A stretch of 64,000 bases of DNA from Thermomicrobiales bacterium. Lineage in GTDB: Bacteria > Chloroflexota > Chloroflexia > Thermomicrobiales > UBA6265. A program made the position numbers and the translations under genes. The stretch covers positions 1 to 64,000 of the forward strand of contig JAMLHN010000015.1 in the NCBI GenBank assembly GCA_023957115.1, given 5' to 3'. Positions 15,797 to 24,017 of this stretch are shown piece by piece (the stretch's first letter is position 1; every line of letters begins with the position of its first letter). The notes under the pieces were generated by a model, which searched no databases, was not told where the DNA came from, and was given only the letters and a program-made list of their open reading frames with translations.

Positions 15797-17044
15797 TCAG
15801 AACCGAGCCGGGTCGAAGGGGTGCAGGAGCTCGCGGGTGCCGCCGGTGGTCATGAAGTCGGCGATGGCGGCGCCTGTGGATGGTCCGAGGGTGAGCCCCA
15901 TCATGCCGTGGCCGGTGGCAACCGCAAGATTCCGGTAGCCCGGAAGCCAACCGATGATGGGAAGGCCGTCCGGCGCCATTGGGCGGAGTCCGCTGCTGAT
16001 GACCGGTATCGACAGATCGGTTGGCCATCCGCGGATGATATCGGCGGTACCGCGCACGATCGATTCGACCCGCTCCGGGCGAATGACGGCATTGGCGCCC
16101 GAGAATTCCATGGTGCCGGCCAGGCGCGTTCGTCCATCGAGCGGGGTGATGACGTGCCGGTAATCGAAAATCTCGATGGGATGGCGGATTTCGACCGGTG
16201 ATGGGGTGTAGTCGAGCGAGTAACCTTTGCCGCCTTCGATCGGAACACGCCGTTTGGCGTACCGGGCAATCTGGGGTGACCAGGCGCCAGCCGCGATCAG
16301 CACGGCATCGGTTTCCAACCGGCCGCGATCGAAGACGACATCGGTCACCTTGTTGCCATCGATCGTCAGCCCCTCGACCGCTACCCTGCTCCGCAGCTCG
16401 ACCCCGTGTTCGGTCAGCCATTTCACGAGGCCGGCATTGAGCGTATCGGGACGGATGGATCGTTCTTGCGTCATCCAGACCCCGCCGTAGATCTTGCCGG
16501 TGAGCGCGGGTTCCAGCTCGCGCAGGTCGTCACCGACGATCGGCCCCTGGAACTGCAGGCCGTTGCGTGGCGTGAAGCGAGCGAACGCGTCGAGCTCATG
16601 CTCGAGTCCCTGAGGGGTCTGGAAGACGAAAAGAATGCCGTCTCTGTGCTCTTCGAATTCGATACCGTCGGCGCGCAGCTCGTCGAAATGTCCGAACGTT
16701 TGGCGGCCGAGTGCAGCCAGTGCCTCGACCCCGTGCCAGTACTCCTTGGCATTGCAGTGACGCCAGAACTCGACAAGCCAGCGGATAAACGATGGTCTGA
16801 CGCTTGGTTGTATGTAGAGCGGACTCGACGATGAGCGCATCCATTTCATGGAGTTGCGCACGAGTCCGGGCGATGGGACGGGTTCGGCCCACCCGGGAGA
16901 GACCCACCCGGCGTTGACCCGCGATGCGCCGTACCCAAAATCACGATTGGTGACAACGGTGACGGTCCACCCCTGTTTCCGCAGCGCCCATGCTGCTGAC
17001 AGTCCGATGATTCCACCACCGATGACGACCACTCGATCTGCCAT
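15797..17044 (-). CDS. FAD-dependent D-amino-acid dehydrogenase-like oxidoreductase (DadA type)
   Basis: A 415-residue DAO-family protein. The N-terminus VVVIGGGIIGLSAAWAL is the FAD-binding Rossmann motif, and the C-terminus carries LRPMAPDGLPIIG and the GHGMMGLTLGPSTG motif typical of DadA and related D-amino-acid or sarcosine oxidases. Start at 17044 (MADRVVV), with AAGG nine bases upstream. Such enzymes deaminate D-amino acids at the membrane or in the cytoplasm, passing electrons to quinone or oxygen. It stands alone; a D-threonine-aldolase-like gene at 40619 is another D-amino-acid enzyme but far away. Confidence 0.85.
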   Translation of the reverse strand: MADRVVVIGGGIIGLSAAWALRKQGWTVTVVTNRDFGYGASRVNAGWVSPGWAEPVPSPGLVRNSMKWMRSSSSPLYIQPSVRPSFIRWLVEFWRHCNAKEYWHGVEALAALGRQTFGHFDELRADGIEFEEHRDGILFVFQTPQGLEHELDAFARFTPRNGLQFQGPIVGDDLRELEPALTGKIYGGVWMTQERSIRPDTLNAGLVKWLTEHGVELRSRVAVEGLTIDGNKVTDVVFDRGRLETDAVLIAAGAWSPQIARYAKRRVPIEGGKGYSLDYTPSPVEIRHPIEIFDYRHVITPLDGRTRLAGTMEFSGANAVIRPERVESIVRGTADIIRGWPTDLSIPVISSGLRPMAPDGLPIIGWLPGYRNLAVATGHGMMGLTLGPSTGAAIADFMTTGGTRELLHPFDPARF

Positions 17045-17157
17045 GATGTCCATCCTTCTCACAACACTGTGCTCAATCGTATTTTGTGCAGTATGACGGA
17101 ATCCGCCATGTTGGGCGACGTCACATTCTCCAAATCGAAACCGTTTGGCGGATCCCG

Positions 17158-17610
17158 CTATTTGGTTTTTATTAGGGACTTCAGCATCGGTCCGACGACC
17201 TGGGCGGTGCGTGGGTCCTTGAGCAGCATGGCGATGAGGCCGAAGCGACTGGTCAGCAGTCTGGCCATGACAACGCCGCTGGCGCTTTGCTGGATCGCTG
17301 GATTCTGCAGCAGGGACTTGGCCGACGCGGCGTTTTGCCCGCTGATCATGCTGGCCATCAGGGACGCGATCTCGTTCGCGTTTCCCTGTGAAACCCCGGG
17401 CGGTGGTTTGATGCCCTTCCTGGCCAGATTCTCCTGCAGCACCTGACCGAAGGCGGTCAGCTTTTCCTGATCCATCCCTTCGAGGGACTTCCGTGCGCTG
17501 GCGGCAATATCCGCCTGCGATTTGCCGGCGGTCGCCGCACGCAGCTCGTCCATGGACGGGAGATTGGCAGGCATTTGCTCACGGAGCTGTCGAAATCGTT
17601 CCATGCGCAA
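17158..17610 (-). CDS. Hypothetical helical protein
   Basis: A 150-residue protein that I cannot assign. It is almost wholly helical by composition, rich in Ala, Gln, Ser and Met (MERFRQLREQMPANLPSMDE at the start, LLKDPRTAQVVGPMLKSLIK at the end), with no cysteine and no clear membrane segment. The C-terminal half (ARLLTSRFGLIAMLLKDP) is amphipathic. It lies upstream of the DadA-like gene on the same strand with a gap of 113 bases, so it may have its own transcript. It is followed on the other side by the divergent STAND regulator. Confidence 0.6.
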   Translation of the reverse strand: MRMERFRQLREQMPANLPSMDELRAATAGKSQADIAASARKSLEGMDQEKLTAFGQVLQENLARKGIKPPPGVSQGNANEIASLMASMISGQNAASAKSLLQNPAIQQSASGVVMARLLTSRFGLIAMLLKDPRTAQVVGPMLKSLIKTK

Positions 17611-17696
17611 AGTTTACCAGCCGGGTGATTGCCGCACTACCGTTTGCCAGGCGACAAAGTTGGATTCTGTGCGTATCCTGAACACGCAGATCGATT

Positions 17697-20138
17697 GTGG
17701 AGATCGACGCGGTCTGGAGGTGTCCGATTTCCGGGTTTGGGACGACACTCCGGCATTACCGGGTAGCCGCGGGTTTGAGCCAGGAAGGCCTGGCCGAGCG
17801 TGCGGGACTCAGTGTGCGCGGAATCAGCGATCTGGAACGCGGCGCGCGTACCTTTCCCCGGCTGGAGACCGTGCGGCTGCTGGCCGATGCACTCCAGCTC
17901 AGCGACGACGACCGCGCGCTCTTCTTGGTGGCCGCCCGGCCCGAGCTCGAGACCGGCGCGCCGGCGGTGGCGCCCCGGACACGGCCGGACCGCCGGCTCA
18001 CCGTACCCTCCTTGCCCATCCCGCCGACGCGGCTGATCGGACGTGACGATGAGATCAGCCGGATCGTCGAGCGGTTCCGTTCGGGAGAGACACGGCTCGT
18101 CACCCTGACTGGACAGGGTGGGATCGGGAAATCCCGGCTGGGATTGGCGATTGCTCGCGGATTCTCGCGAGAGCTCAACGGCCGCGTCGCGTTTCTGGAG
18201 CTGGCGCCGATACGCGATCCCGCGCTGGTTGCGGCCACGATTGCCGCCGGGCTCGAGGTTCCAATCGATACCGCAGAGACGATTCCACAGGCGATCGGGC
18301 GGGCCATCGGGAATGAGCCGATGCTGCTGGTCATCGACAATTGGGAGCATGTGCTCGATGCGGCGACGCTGGTTTCGATCCTGCTGGCGCAATGCGAAGG
18401 GCTCTGGATCCTGGCCACCAGCCGGGAGCGGTTGCGGCTCCGCGGCGAATGGGAGGTCCGGCTCGAACCGTTGCCTTTGCCGGAAAATGGCGTCCTGGAT
18501 GTTGCCGAGTTGACCCAAATCCCGGCGGTTGAGCTCTTCGTGCGCCGCGCGAATGAGGCAACGGACGGATTCGCGCTGACCGAGCAGAACGCGCCCATCG
18601 TCGGTGAGATCTGCCGCCGGTTGGACGGAATTCCACTCGCCATCGAGCTTGCGGCGGCACGGACCCGGCTCCTTACCCCGGAGGCGTTGCTCGACCGGCT
18701 CGAAGGCCGGTTGAGAGTGCTGACCGAGGGACCGCGCGACCTGCCGGAACGGCTGCAAACGATGTACTCCGCGATTGCCTGGAGTGTCGATCTCCTGGAA
18801 CCGGGCGAACGACGGCTGTTTGCCCAGCTCTCGGTCTTCGAAGGTGGCTTCACCATTCCCGCGGCGCGTGGTGTCTTGGCGCAGGGACCGGCCGCGTTTC
18901 CACCGGAGGCGGTCGAAGACGGCATTGTGTCCCTGGTCGAGAAGAGCCTGGTGCGCACGCTCGATATCGGTGGCGCGGAGCCGCGGTTTCTGTTCTACGA
19001 AACGATTCGCGAGTTTGCGCGGGAGCATCTGGGCCAGACCGGCGATGCGGCTGCCCTGGCGGATGCGCATGCCAGGTACGTGCTGGCGCTGGCGGAGGAA
19101 TCGGAAGCAGGCTTGATGGGTCCCGATCCGATGCCGACCTTCGAGCGCCTGGATGCCGATATTGGCAATCTGCGTGCAGCTCTCCAGTATCTGCGCGATC
19201 GAGGCGATACCCAATCCGCGCTTCGAATCGCGAGCGCATTGGCCTGGTTTTGGACCGAGCCGCGCTATCTCGTGGAGGGACAACGCTGGCTGGGGACGCT
19301 GCTGGCCGAATCGGCAGCCTGCGAGCTGCCGCGCGAGCTGCGTGTGCGGGCCCTGGTCGCGGCGGGCGATCTGGCCATTTGGCAGGGGGCGCTGGACGAC
19401 GCGGCAGTGTTGCATTCCGAAGCGCTCGATCTGCTGCGCGATAGCGGGAACGACGGTCAGATGGCAACGGTATTGCGTAGCCTGGCGAATGTCGCGCTCG
19501 AGCGGCATGAATTTGCCCGGGCGGACGAATTGCTGATGGAATCGCGTGCGATGGCGCGAACGGCCGGAAATGACTGGGAAGTGGCCGCGTCGGCCAATCT
19601 GCTTGGGCTCAGCCGGACCATGCAGGGATCGCCGGACTGGGCCATCGAACGGCATCAGGAGGCCGTCGAAATCTGGCGCGAGCTGGGCGACAAGGGGCAT
19701 GTGTTCGATGCGCTTGCCGGGCTGGGGTGGGCCGAGCTGCTGGCGGACCGGATCGCGGAGAGCGCCCAGACGTATCGGGATGCGCTCGATCTCACGATCG
19801 AAACCGGCGATGTGCTCCAGATCGAATGGTGTCTTCGTGCGGCCGCGGCGGTTGCGGCATCGCGCGGGGCCGGGCTCGAACGCGCGACCCGGCTCTTTTC
19901 CGCCTCGGAAGCAATTCGCGAGGAAACGGAGATCGACCTCCGAATTGGAATTGGTGAAATCATCGACCGATTGACCGAATCGGTCAGGGCGGAGCTCGGT
20001 CCGATGCGGTTCGCCCGTGGCTGGCAGGCGGGCCAACGTCTGACCCGCGACCAGGCCATTGCCGAGGCCCGGTTGGTCTTCGAGCTGGCTGCCAGCAGTC
20101 AGCAGCCGGCTGTCAGTGAATCCACTACGAATTGCTGA
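17697..20138 (+). CDS. XRE-HTH STAND regulator with NB-ARC ATPase and TPR repeats
   Basis: An 813-residue signal-transduction ATPase. Residues about 14-75 form a Cro/XRE helix-turn-helix (LRHYRVAAGLSQEGLAERAG), followed by a linker and an NB-ARC-like NTPase: Walker A GQGGIGKS (139-146), Walker B LLVIDNW (210-216), GLPL-like motif GIPLAIELAA. The region after about 450 is helical TPR-like. This is the architecture of AfsR-like and Chloroflexota adenylate-type regulators that switch on ligand binding and ATP exchange. The start is uncertain: GTG 17697 has no good ribosome binding site. Its targets are unknown; it could control the adjacent decarboxylase operon that converges on it. Confidence 0.85.
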   Translation: MEIDAVWRCPISGFGTTLRHYRVAAGLSQEGLAERAGLSVRGISDLERGARTFPRLETVRLLADALQLSDDDRALFLVAARPELETGAPAVAPRTRPDRRLTVPSLPIPPTRLIGRDDEISRIVERFRSGETRLVTLTGQGGIGKSRLGLAIARGFSRELNGRVAFLELAPIRDPALVAATIAAGLEVPIDTAETIPQAIGRAIGNEPMLLVIDNWEHVLDAATLVSILLAQCEGLWILATSRERLRLRGEWEVRLEPLPLPENGVLDVAELTQIPAVELFVRRANEATDGFALTEQNAPIVGEICRRLDGIPLAIELAAARTRLLTPEALLDRLEGRLRVLTEGPRDLPERLQTMYSAIAWSVDLLEPGERRLFAQLSVFEGGFTIPAARGVLAQGPAAFPPEAVEDGIVSLVEKSLVRTLDIGGAEPRFLFYETIREFAREHLGQTGDAAALADAHARYVLALAEESEAGLMGPDPMPTFERLDADIGNLRAALQYLRDRGDTQSALRIASALAWFWTEPRYLVEGQRWLGTLLAESAACELPRELRVRALVAAGDLAIWQGALDDAAVLHSEALDLLRDSGNDGQMATVLRSLANVALERHEFARADELLMESRAMARTAGNDWEVAASANLLGLSRTMQGSPDWAIERHQEAVEIWRELGDKGHVFDALAGLGWAELLADRIAESAQTYRDALDLTIETGDVLQIEWCLRAAAAVAASRGAGLERATRLFSASEAIREETEIDLRIGIGEIIDRLTESVRAELGPMRFARGWQAGQRLTRDQAIAEARLVFELAASSQQPAVSESTTNC

Positions 20139-20153
20139 CCGCCGATGACTCAG

Positions 20154-20276
20154 GCATGTTCGAAACGGTCCTGGGTCCTGCGACGATCTGGGCGGCTGCT
20201 ATCGGGGCGTGAACCGACGGATGCCGGGCCAGTCCGGCGCGGGCGGAGACGCGTCGTCAAGGTGTCGAACACGCCC
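20154..20276. repeat. Dispersed inverted-repeat element, copy C
   Basis: About 123 bp, starting GGCATGTTCGAAACGGTCC and ending GGTGTCGAACACGCCC. Internal blocks GGTCCTGCGACG, GGCGGATGCCGGG-like and GCGCGGGCGGAG match copy B at 6174-6310. It fills the gap between two convergent genes, and its right end abuts the TAG stop of the decarboxylase gene, which reads AGTTAGGGCGTG on the minus strand. Confidence 0.65.
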
Positions 20277-21790
20277 TAACTGCCGACCGTCTCGTCGACC
20301 ACGCGGATTGTGAGCAACCGGGGGTCGGCGGCGCCGGCGCAGATTGCGCCGCTGGCGGCGATCTGGGCCAGGTAGAGGAGCTTGTTCCAGCAGATCCGCT
20401 CGCCTGGCACGAGCACTGGAATACCCGGTGGATAGGGAATGATCGGCTCAGCGGCAATACACCCGATTGCGGTTGGCAGCGGGACGGAACGGGACCGAGC
20501 GAAGAATGCGTCGCGGGGAAGCATGGACAGTTCTCCCTGGGCAATGGCATCGCCGACCGAGCGTGCGGCGACGCGCGGGCGAAGTGCCGATCGTTGACTG
20601 GGTCGCGTGGCAATTGCGGTCAATGCGTCCACCAGGGCATCCAGCGACGCCCGGGTATCGCCAACGGTGACGACACAGACGATTCCGCGCCCGTCGCTCA
20701 GCTCCGGCGCGATGCCGAATTCCTCACGCAGGATCGATTCGACCTGGTAGCCATTCAGCCCCAGCGAACCGGTATCGATGACGAGGCGGGTTGGATCGAA
20801 CCGGCTTGCTGGAATACCGAGTGATGTCTCGTCGATGAGGACGATGCCGGGAGTCTCCTGAAGCCGCCGCCGGGTCAATGCCGCCAGCGCCAGCGTGAGC
20901 TCCAGTAATCCCCACCCGTGCAAGGCGACCTGCCGGCGCGCACTGTCGATCGACGCGAGGATCGGGAGACAACGGCTCGTCGTTTGCGTCATACGGACGC
21001 TCGATTTGAACCGGCCCCGGTCGATTCGATTGCCTTGCGTGACGATCATCGCTCCCTGGCTGATGGTTGGAAGCGTCTTGTGCAGACTGACGACGGCAAC
21101 ATCCGCACCGGCTGCCATGGCATGGATGGGCAAGGATTGATGGAAGGGAAAGTGCGCTCCCCAGGCTTCGTCGACCATGACGGGTACCTGGCGCGCATGG
21201 GCGGCTGCCACGATTGCCGGGAGATCCGACGCCACGCCGTGATAGGTGGGACTTGTCAGCACGACCAGCTTCGCGTCCGGATGCTGGGCGAGGGCGGTCT
21301 CGATCGACGCAGGAGTTACGCCGGTGCTCATCAGTTGTTCGGGATGGAGCGTTGGGGAGACGAAGACCGGCTCCGCCCCGGTCAGGATCAATCCGGACAG
21401 CACGGACATATGGGCATCGCGCGCGACGATCACCTTGTCGCCTGGCCCCAGCAGCGCCAGCAGTACGGCCTGGTTGCCGCTGGATGAGCCATTGACGGTG
21501 AAGAACGCCTCGCCGGCGCCCCAGGCATCGGCGGCCAACCTTTCGGCAGCCCGCAACGCGGTGTCATGCCGGCTCGTGTTGAGCCAGACATCGGCCCGGA
21601 AAAGTGGATCGCCCAGCAGCCGCCGCAGCTCGTCGTCGATCAACCGGCCGCTCTTGTGGCCCGGGGTCGAAAACGAGATCGTCCCCGCGTCCAGATAGGC
21701 GTCCAATGCATCGAGCATCGGCGCCGATTGGTGGGAGGTTGCCGGCGGCCGCGTATGCTCGACCGGCATTCGAACAGCAAGAGCTTCCAT
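20276..21790 (-). CDS. Orn/Lys/Arg decarboxylase family PLP enzyme
   Basis: A 504-residue fold-type I PLP enzyme of the Orn/Lys/Arg decarboxylase major-domain family (SpeA/YaaO-like). It has the family opening STPGHKSGR, the aspartate region MVDEAWGAHFPFH and the PLP lysine in SLHKTLPTISQGA. Start 21790 is preferred because GGAAAGGA lies nine bases upstream; an earlier ATG at 21817 overlaps the stop of the preceding membrane-protein gene (TAATG). Length of about 500 residues matches the short Gram-positive type. It would form a polyamine precursor such as agmatine or cadaverine; which amino acid is used cannot be told. The C-terminal Gly-Ser and stop coincide with repeat element sequence. Confidence 0.85.
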   Translation of the reverse strand: MEALAVRMPVEHTRPPATSHQSAPMLDALDAYLDAGTISFSTPGHKSGRLIDDELRRLLGDPLFRADVWLNTSRHDTALRAAERLAADAWGAGEAFFTVNGSSSGNQAVLLALLGPGDKVIVARDAHMSVLSGLILTGAEPVFVSPTLHPEQLMSTGVTPASIETALAQHPDAKLVVLTSPTYHGVASDLPAIVAAAHARQVPVMVDEAWGAHFPFHQSLPIHAMAAGADVAVVSLHKTLPTISQGAMIVTQGNRIDRGRFKSSVRMTQTTSRCLPILASIDSARRQVALHGWGLLELTLALAALTRRRLQETPGIVLIDETSLGIPASRFDPTRLVIDTGSLGLNGYQVESILREEFGIAPELSDGRGIVCVVTVGDTRASLDALVDALTAIATRPSQRSALRPRVAARSVGDAIAQGELSMLPRDAFFARSRSVPLPTAIGCIAAEPIIPYPPGIPVLVPGERICWNKLLYLAQIAASGAICAGAADPRLLTIRVVDETVGS

Positions 21791-21816
21791 CGACGGATTT
21801 CCTTTCCGCGTGGTCA

Positions 21817-22188
21817 TTACGGATTCGCGCTGAACGGATCGAGGATCAGATATGCCTGCAAGCCGAGGACCACGACGATGGCGATCCACTTGTCTGCCGA
21901 GATCGCCACGTCATAGTGGAGGCGGTCGATCAGGACCAGTCCTACCTGCAGCAAGACCACCCACCCCATGGTCACGACCGAAAGCTCGGCAGTCTTGAGA
22001 CTGGCGGCATAAAAGACGAAGAGCACGATGAAGGACGCGATGCCGATCAGGAAGCAGAGACGGCTTCCATTGTCAGCCCATTGCTTGGCGAGCAACGCGC
22101 CGCAGAAGTCGAGACCGGCCAGGATCACCATGGCCCCGGCCAGCGTCGCAAACCGGGGCAGGCTGGTCAGCAGATCGGGCGCGCTCAT
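21817..22188 (-). CDS. Small four-helix membrane protein, SMR/EamA-like
   Basis: A 123-residue protein with four hydrophobic helices (about 15-33, 43-62, 70-86 and 100-118), the size and layout of small multidrug resistance or EamA half transporters. GWVVLLQVGLVLIDRLHYD in helix 3 and the charged residue between helices fit that group loosely; the SMR glutamate of helix 1 is not evident. It overlaps the preceding small ORF by four bases (ATGA) and the decarboxylase frame by TAATG, so it is cotranscribed with it. Export of the decarboxylation product is an attractive inference but unproven. Confidence 0.65.
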   Translation of the reverse strand: MSAPDLLTSLPRFATLAGAMVILAGLDFCGALLAKQWADNGSRLCFLIGIASFIVLFVFYAASLKTAELSVVTMGWVVLLQVGLVLIDRLHYDVAISADKWIAIVVVLGLQAYLILDPFSANP

Positions 22189-22412
22189 CGACGGACAGCT
22201 CCGAGGCGAACCGAATGTACGAGGTTGTCCGCCTTGCGCCGGTTGATCGCCTGCGCGTTTTCGACTGGCTGCTCGGCCAGATGAGGAGCCCGCGGCATGG
22301 AGAGCCGGCGCACGATCCTCGGTGCGTGAAGCTCCCGGATGGTGTATTCGAGCTCGATTCGGAGCTCTTGAGCGACCTGTCTAAGCGGTGCGAATGTGCT
22401 GGTTGAGGCCAT
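22185..22412 (-). CDS. Small basic ORF leading the decarboxylase operon
   Basis: A 75-residue Arg-rich protein with an amphipathic N-terminal half (LRQVAQELRIELEYTIREL). Support comes mainly from organisation: its TGA overlaps the ATG of the membrane-protein gene by four bases, and GGAG lies upstream of its ATG. No family was recognised. It could also be a leader peptide or spurious. Confidence 0.35.
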   Translation of the reverse strand: MASTSTFAPLRQVAQELRIELEYTIRELHAPRIVRRLSMPRAPHLAEQPVENAQAINRRKADNLVHSVRLGAVRR

Positions 22413-22695
22413 CGTGTCGTTCTCCAGGCTGTGATGAGATGGACGACCGGGTAATGCGTCGCTGAGAGGACCGGGCTGAGATGTGGGCTACCAAGGTCCC
22501 CCCAGCGACGCATCTGCATGGTGCGGTCTCGGGAGCTGGCCGAACAGACGCAACGCACACGCATCCGCCTCGTGTTGCCTGGCAGGGGAACCCGGAAGGG
22601 TGGATACGCAATTGTTCCCAACCGTGGGCCACTGGTAGGATGGCCTCCAGGATCACCTCGGCCGGCCCAGCGGGGCGCCGGCAACAGGAACGCAC

Positions 22696-23970
22696 TTGGC
22701 CAGCGAGAACGCGTCGATTCCAGTCGATGAATTGACCAAACCAGGACGGCTCGATGTCGTCCGAAACCGATCGCTGCTGACCCTGATGCTGGGGCATGCA
22801 ACGGTCGATATGTACTCGGGGGTTATTCCCCTCCTCTACCCGCTCCTGACCGACGAATTCGATCTCAACCTCAAGACCGTCGGGTTGGTTTCCCTGTGTT
22901 ACAGCGGTATGGCCTCACTGACGCAACCGGTGTTTGGGTGGGTCACCGACCGGTACGGTTCCCGCTGGATCGGTCTGGCGCTCATGTGGACGGCGCTCAC
23001 CTTTGCGTTGCTTGGGCTGGCTCCGTCCTTCACGGCGTTGCTGCTGCTTGCGGCGCTGGCGGGTATCGGTTCCGGGATGTATCACCCCATGGGGGCGGTC
23101 ACGGCCGCCGCGGTCATTCCCGACAAGCAGCGCAATGTCGCCATGTCCATTTATGTCACCGGTGGAACGCTCGGCGTGGCGATTGGTCCATTGATCGGCG
23201 TGGCGGTTTTTGCCCTCTTTGGGTTGCATGGCACGCTGGCGATGGTTATTCCCGGGGCAACGATTGCCATCTTCCTCGTGACGCAGATGAAATCGGTGGC
23301 GTCGCGGTTGAAGAAGAGGGCCGAGAGCGCCAAGGAAGATGCGCCTCCGATTCCCTTGAAGCCGATGAGTGTGGTCATCGCGCTGATGATGTTGCGGTCC
23401 TGGGTGCTCTTTGGCATCAGCGCGTTCATTCCCCTCTGGTATGACGAGATGGGGTACAGCCGGCTCTACTATGCGGCGCTCTCGACCACGATTCTGCTCT
23501 GTAGCGCAATTGGGGCGGTGGGGGTTGGCTCGATTGCCGACCGGCATGGGCGGCGCAAATTGCTGGTGTTCGCTTCGGTTGCGTCGGTACCGGCAATTCT
23601 CCTGTTCGCTCAATTTCCGGGGATTCCCGCCTTCTTTACCGCCGCGATGATCGGGCTGCTGGCGGCCAGCACGGGACCGCTGCTCCTGGTGATGGCGCAG
23701 CAACTGATGTCGGGGCGGCCCGGTATGGCATCTGGTCTGATCCTTGGCCTTGGGTTCATCATGGGCGCGGTTGGCGTTCCGATGATGGGCGCGGTGGCCG
23801 ATGAGTGGGGTATTCAGAACGCGATGCGTCTCTGGGCGGTCATTGCGGCATTGACCATCGTGGTGTCGATGATGCTGCCGACCGATGTCGAGGTGCGGCG
23901 GCTGTCCGAACGACCGCCGGTTGGACGGGAGCCCAATGTCCAGAGTCACGTGTCCAGTGCGGAGGCCTGA
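22696..23970 (+). CDS. MFS transporter, fosmidomycin-resistance (Fsr)-like
   Basis: A 424-residue major-facilitator protein with twelve predicted helices and a central loop near residues 200-222 (RLKKRAESAKED). The MFS loop motif GWVTDRYGSRWIG follows helix 2, with SIADRHGRRK as its counterpart in the second half. HATVDMYSGVIPLLYP in helix 1 and GMYHPMGAVTAAAVIP are hallmarks of the Fsr subgroup. Start is TTG 22696, behind CAGGAA. It is divergent from the decarboxylase operon and lies 47 bases before a second decarboxylase gene, so it may export an amine or take up its precursor; drug efflux is the alternative. Confidence 0.85.
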   Translation: MASENASIPVDELTKPGRLDVVRNRSLLTLMLGHATVDMYSGVIPLLYPLLTDEFDLNLKTVGLVSLCYSGMASLTQPVFGWVTDRYGSRWIGLALMWTALTFALLGLAPSFTALLLLAALAGIGSGMYHPMGAVTAAAVIPDKQRNVAMSIYVTGGTLGVAIGPLIGVAVFALFGLHGTLAMVIPGATIAIFLVTQMKSVASRLKKRAESAKEDAPPIPLKPMSVVIALMMLRSWVLFGISAFIPLWYDEMGYSRLYYAALSTTILLCSAIGAVGVGSIADRHGRRKLLVFASVASVPAILLFAQFPGIPAFFTAAMIGLLAASTGPLLLVMAQQLMSGRPGMASGLILGLGFIMGAVGVPMMGAVADEWGIQNAMRLWAVIAALTIVVSMMLPTDVEVRRLSERPPVGREPNVQSHVSSAEA

Positions 23971-24017
23971 GCAATCGGCCACGACGGCAGGAACTCGAAC
24001 AGGGAGCGTGATCGACG

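Noticed and set aside
17060..17100. Imperfect dyad TGTGCTCAAT/ATTTTGTGCA upstream of the DadA-like gene as an Lrp-type operator
   Set aside because: Only about five of seven outer bases pair and no matching site was found elsewhere in the window.
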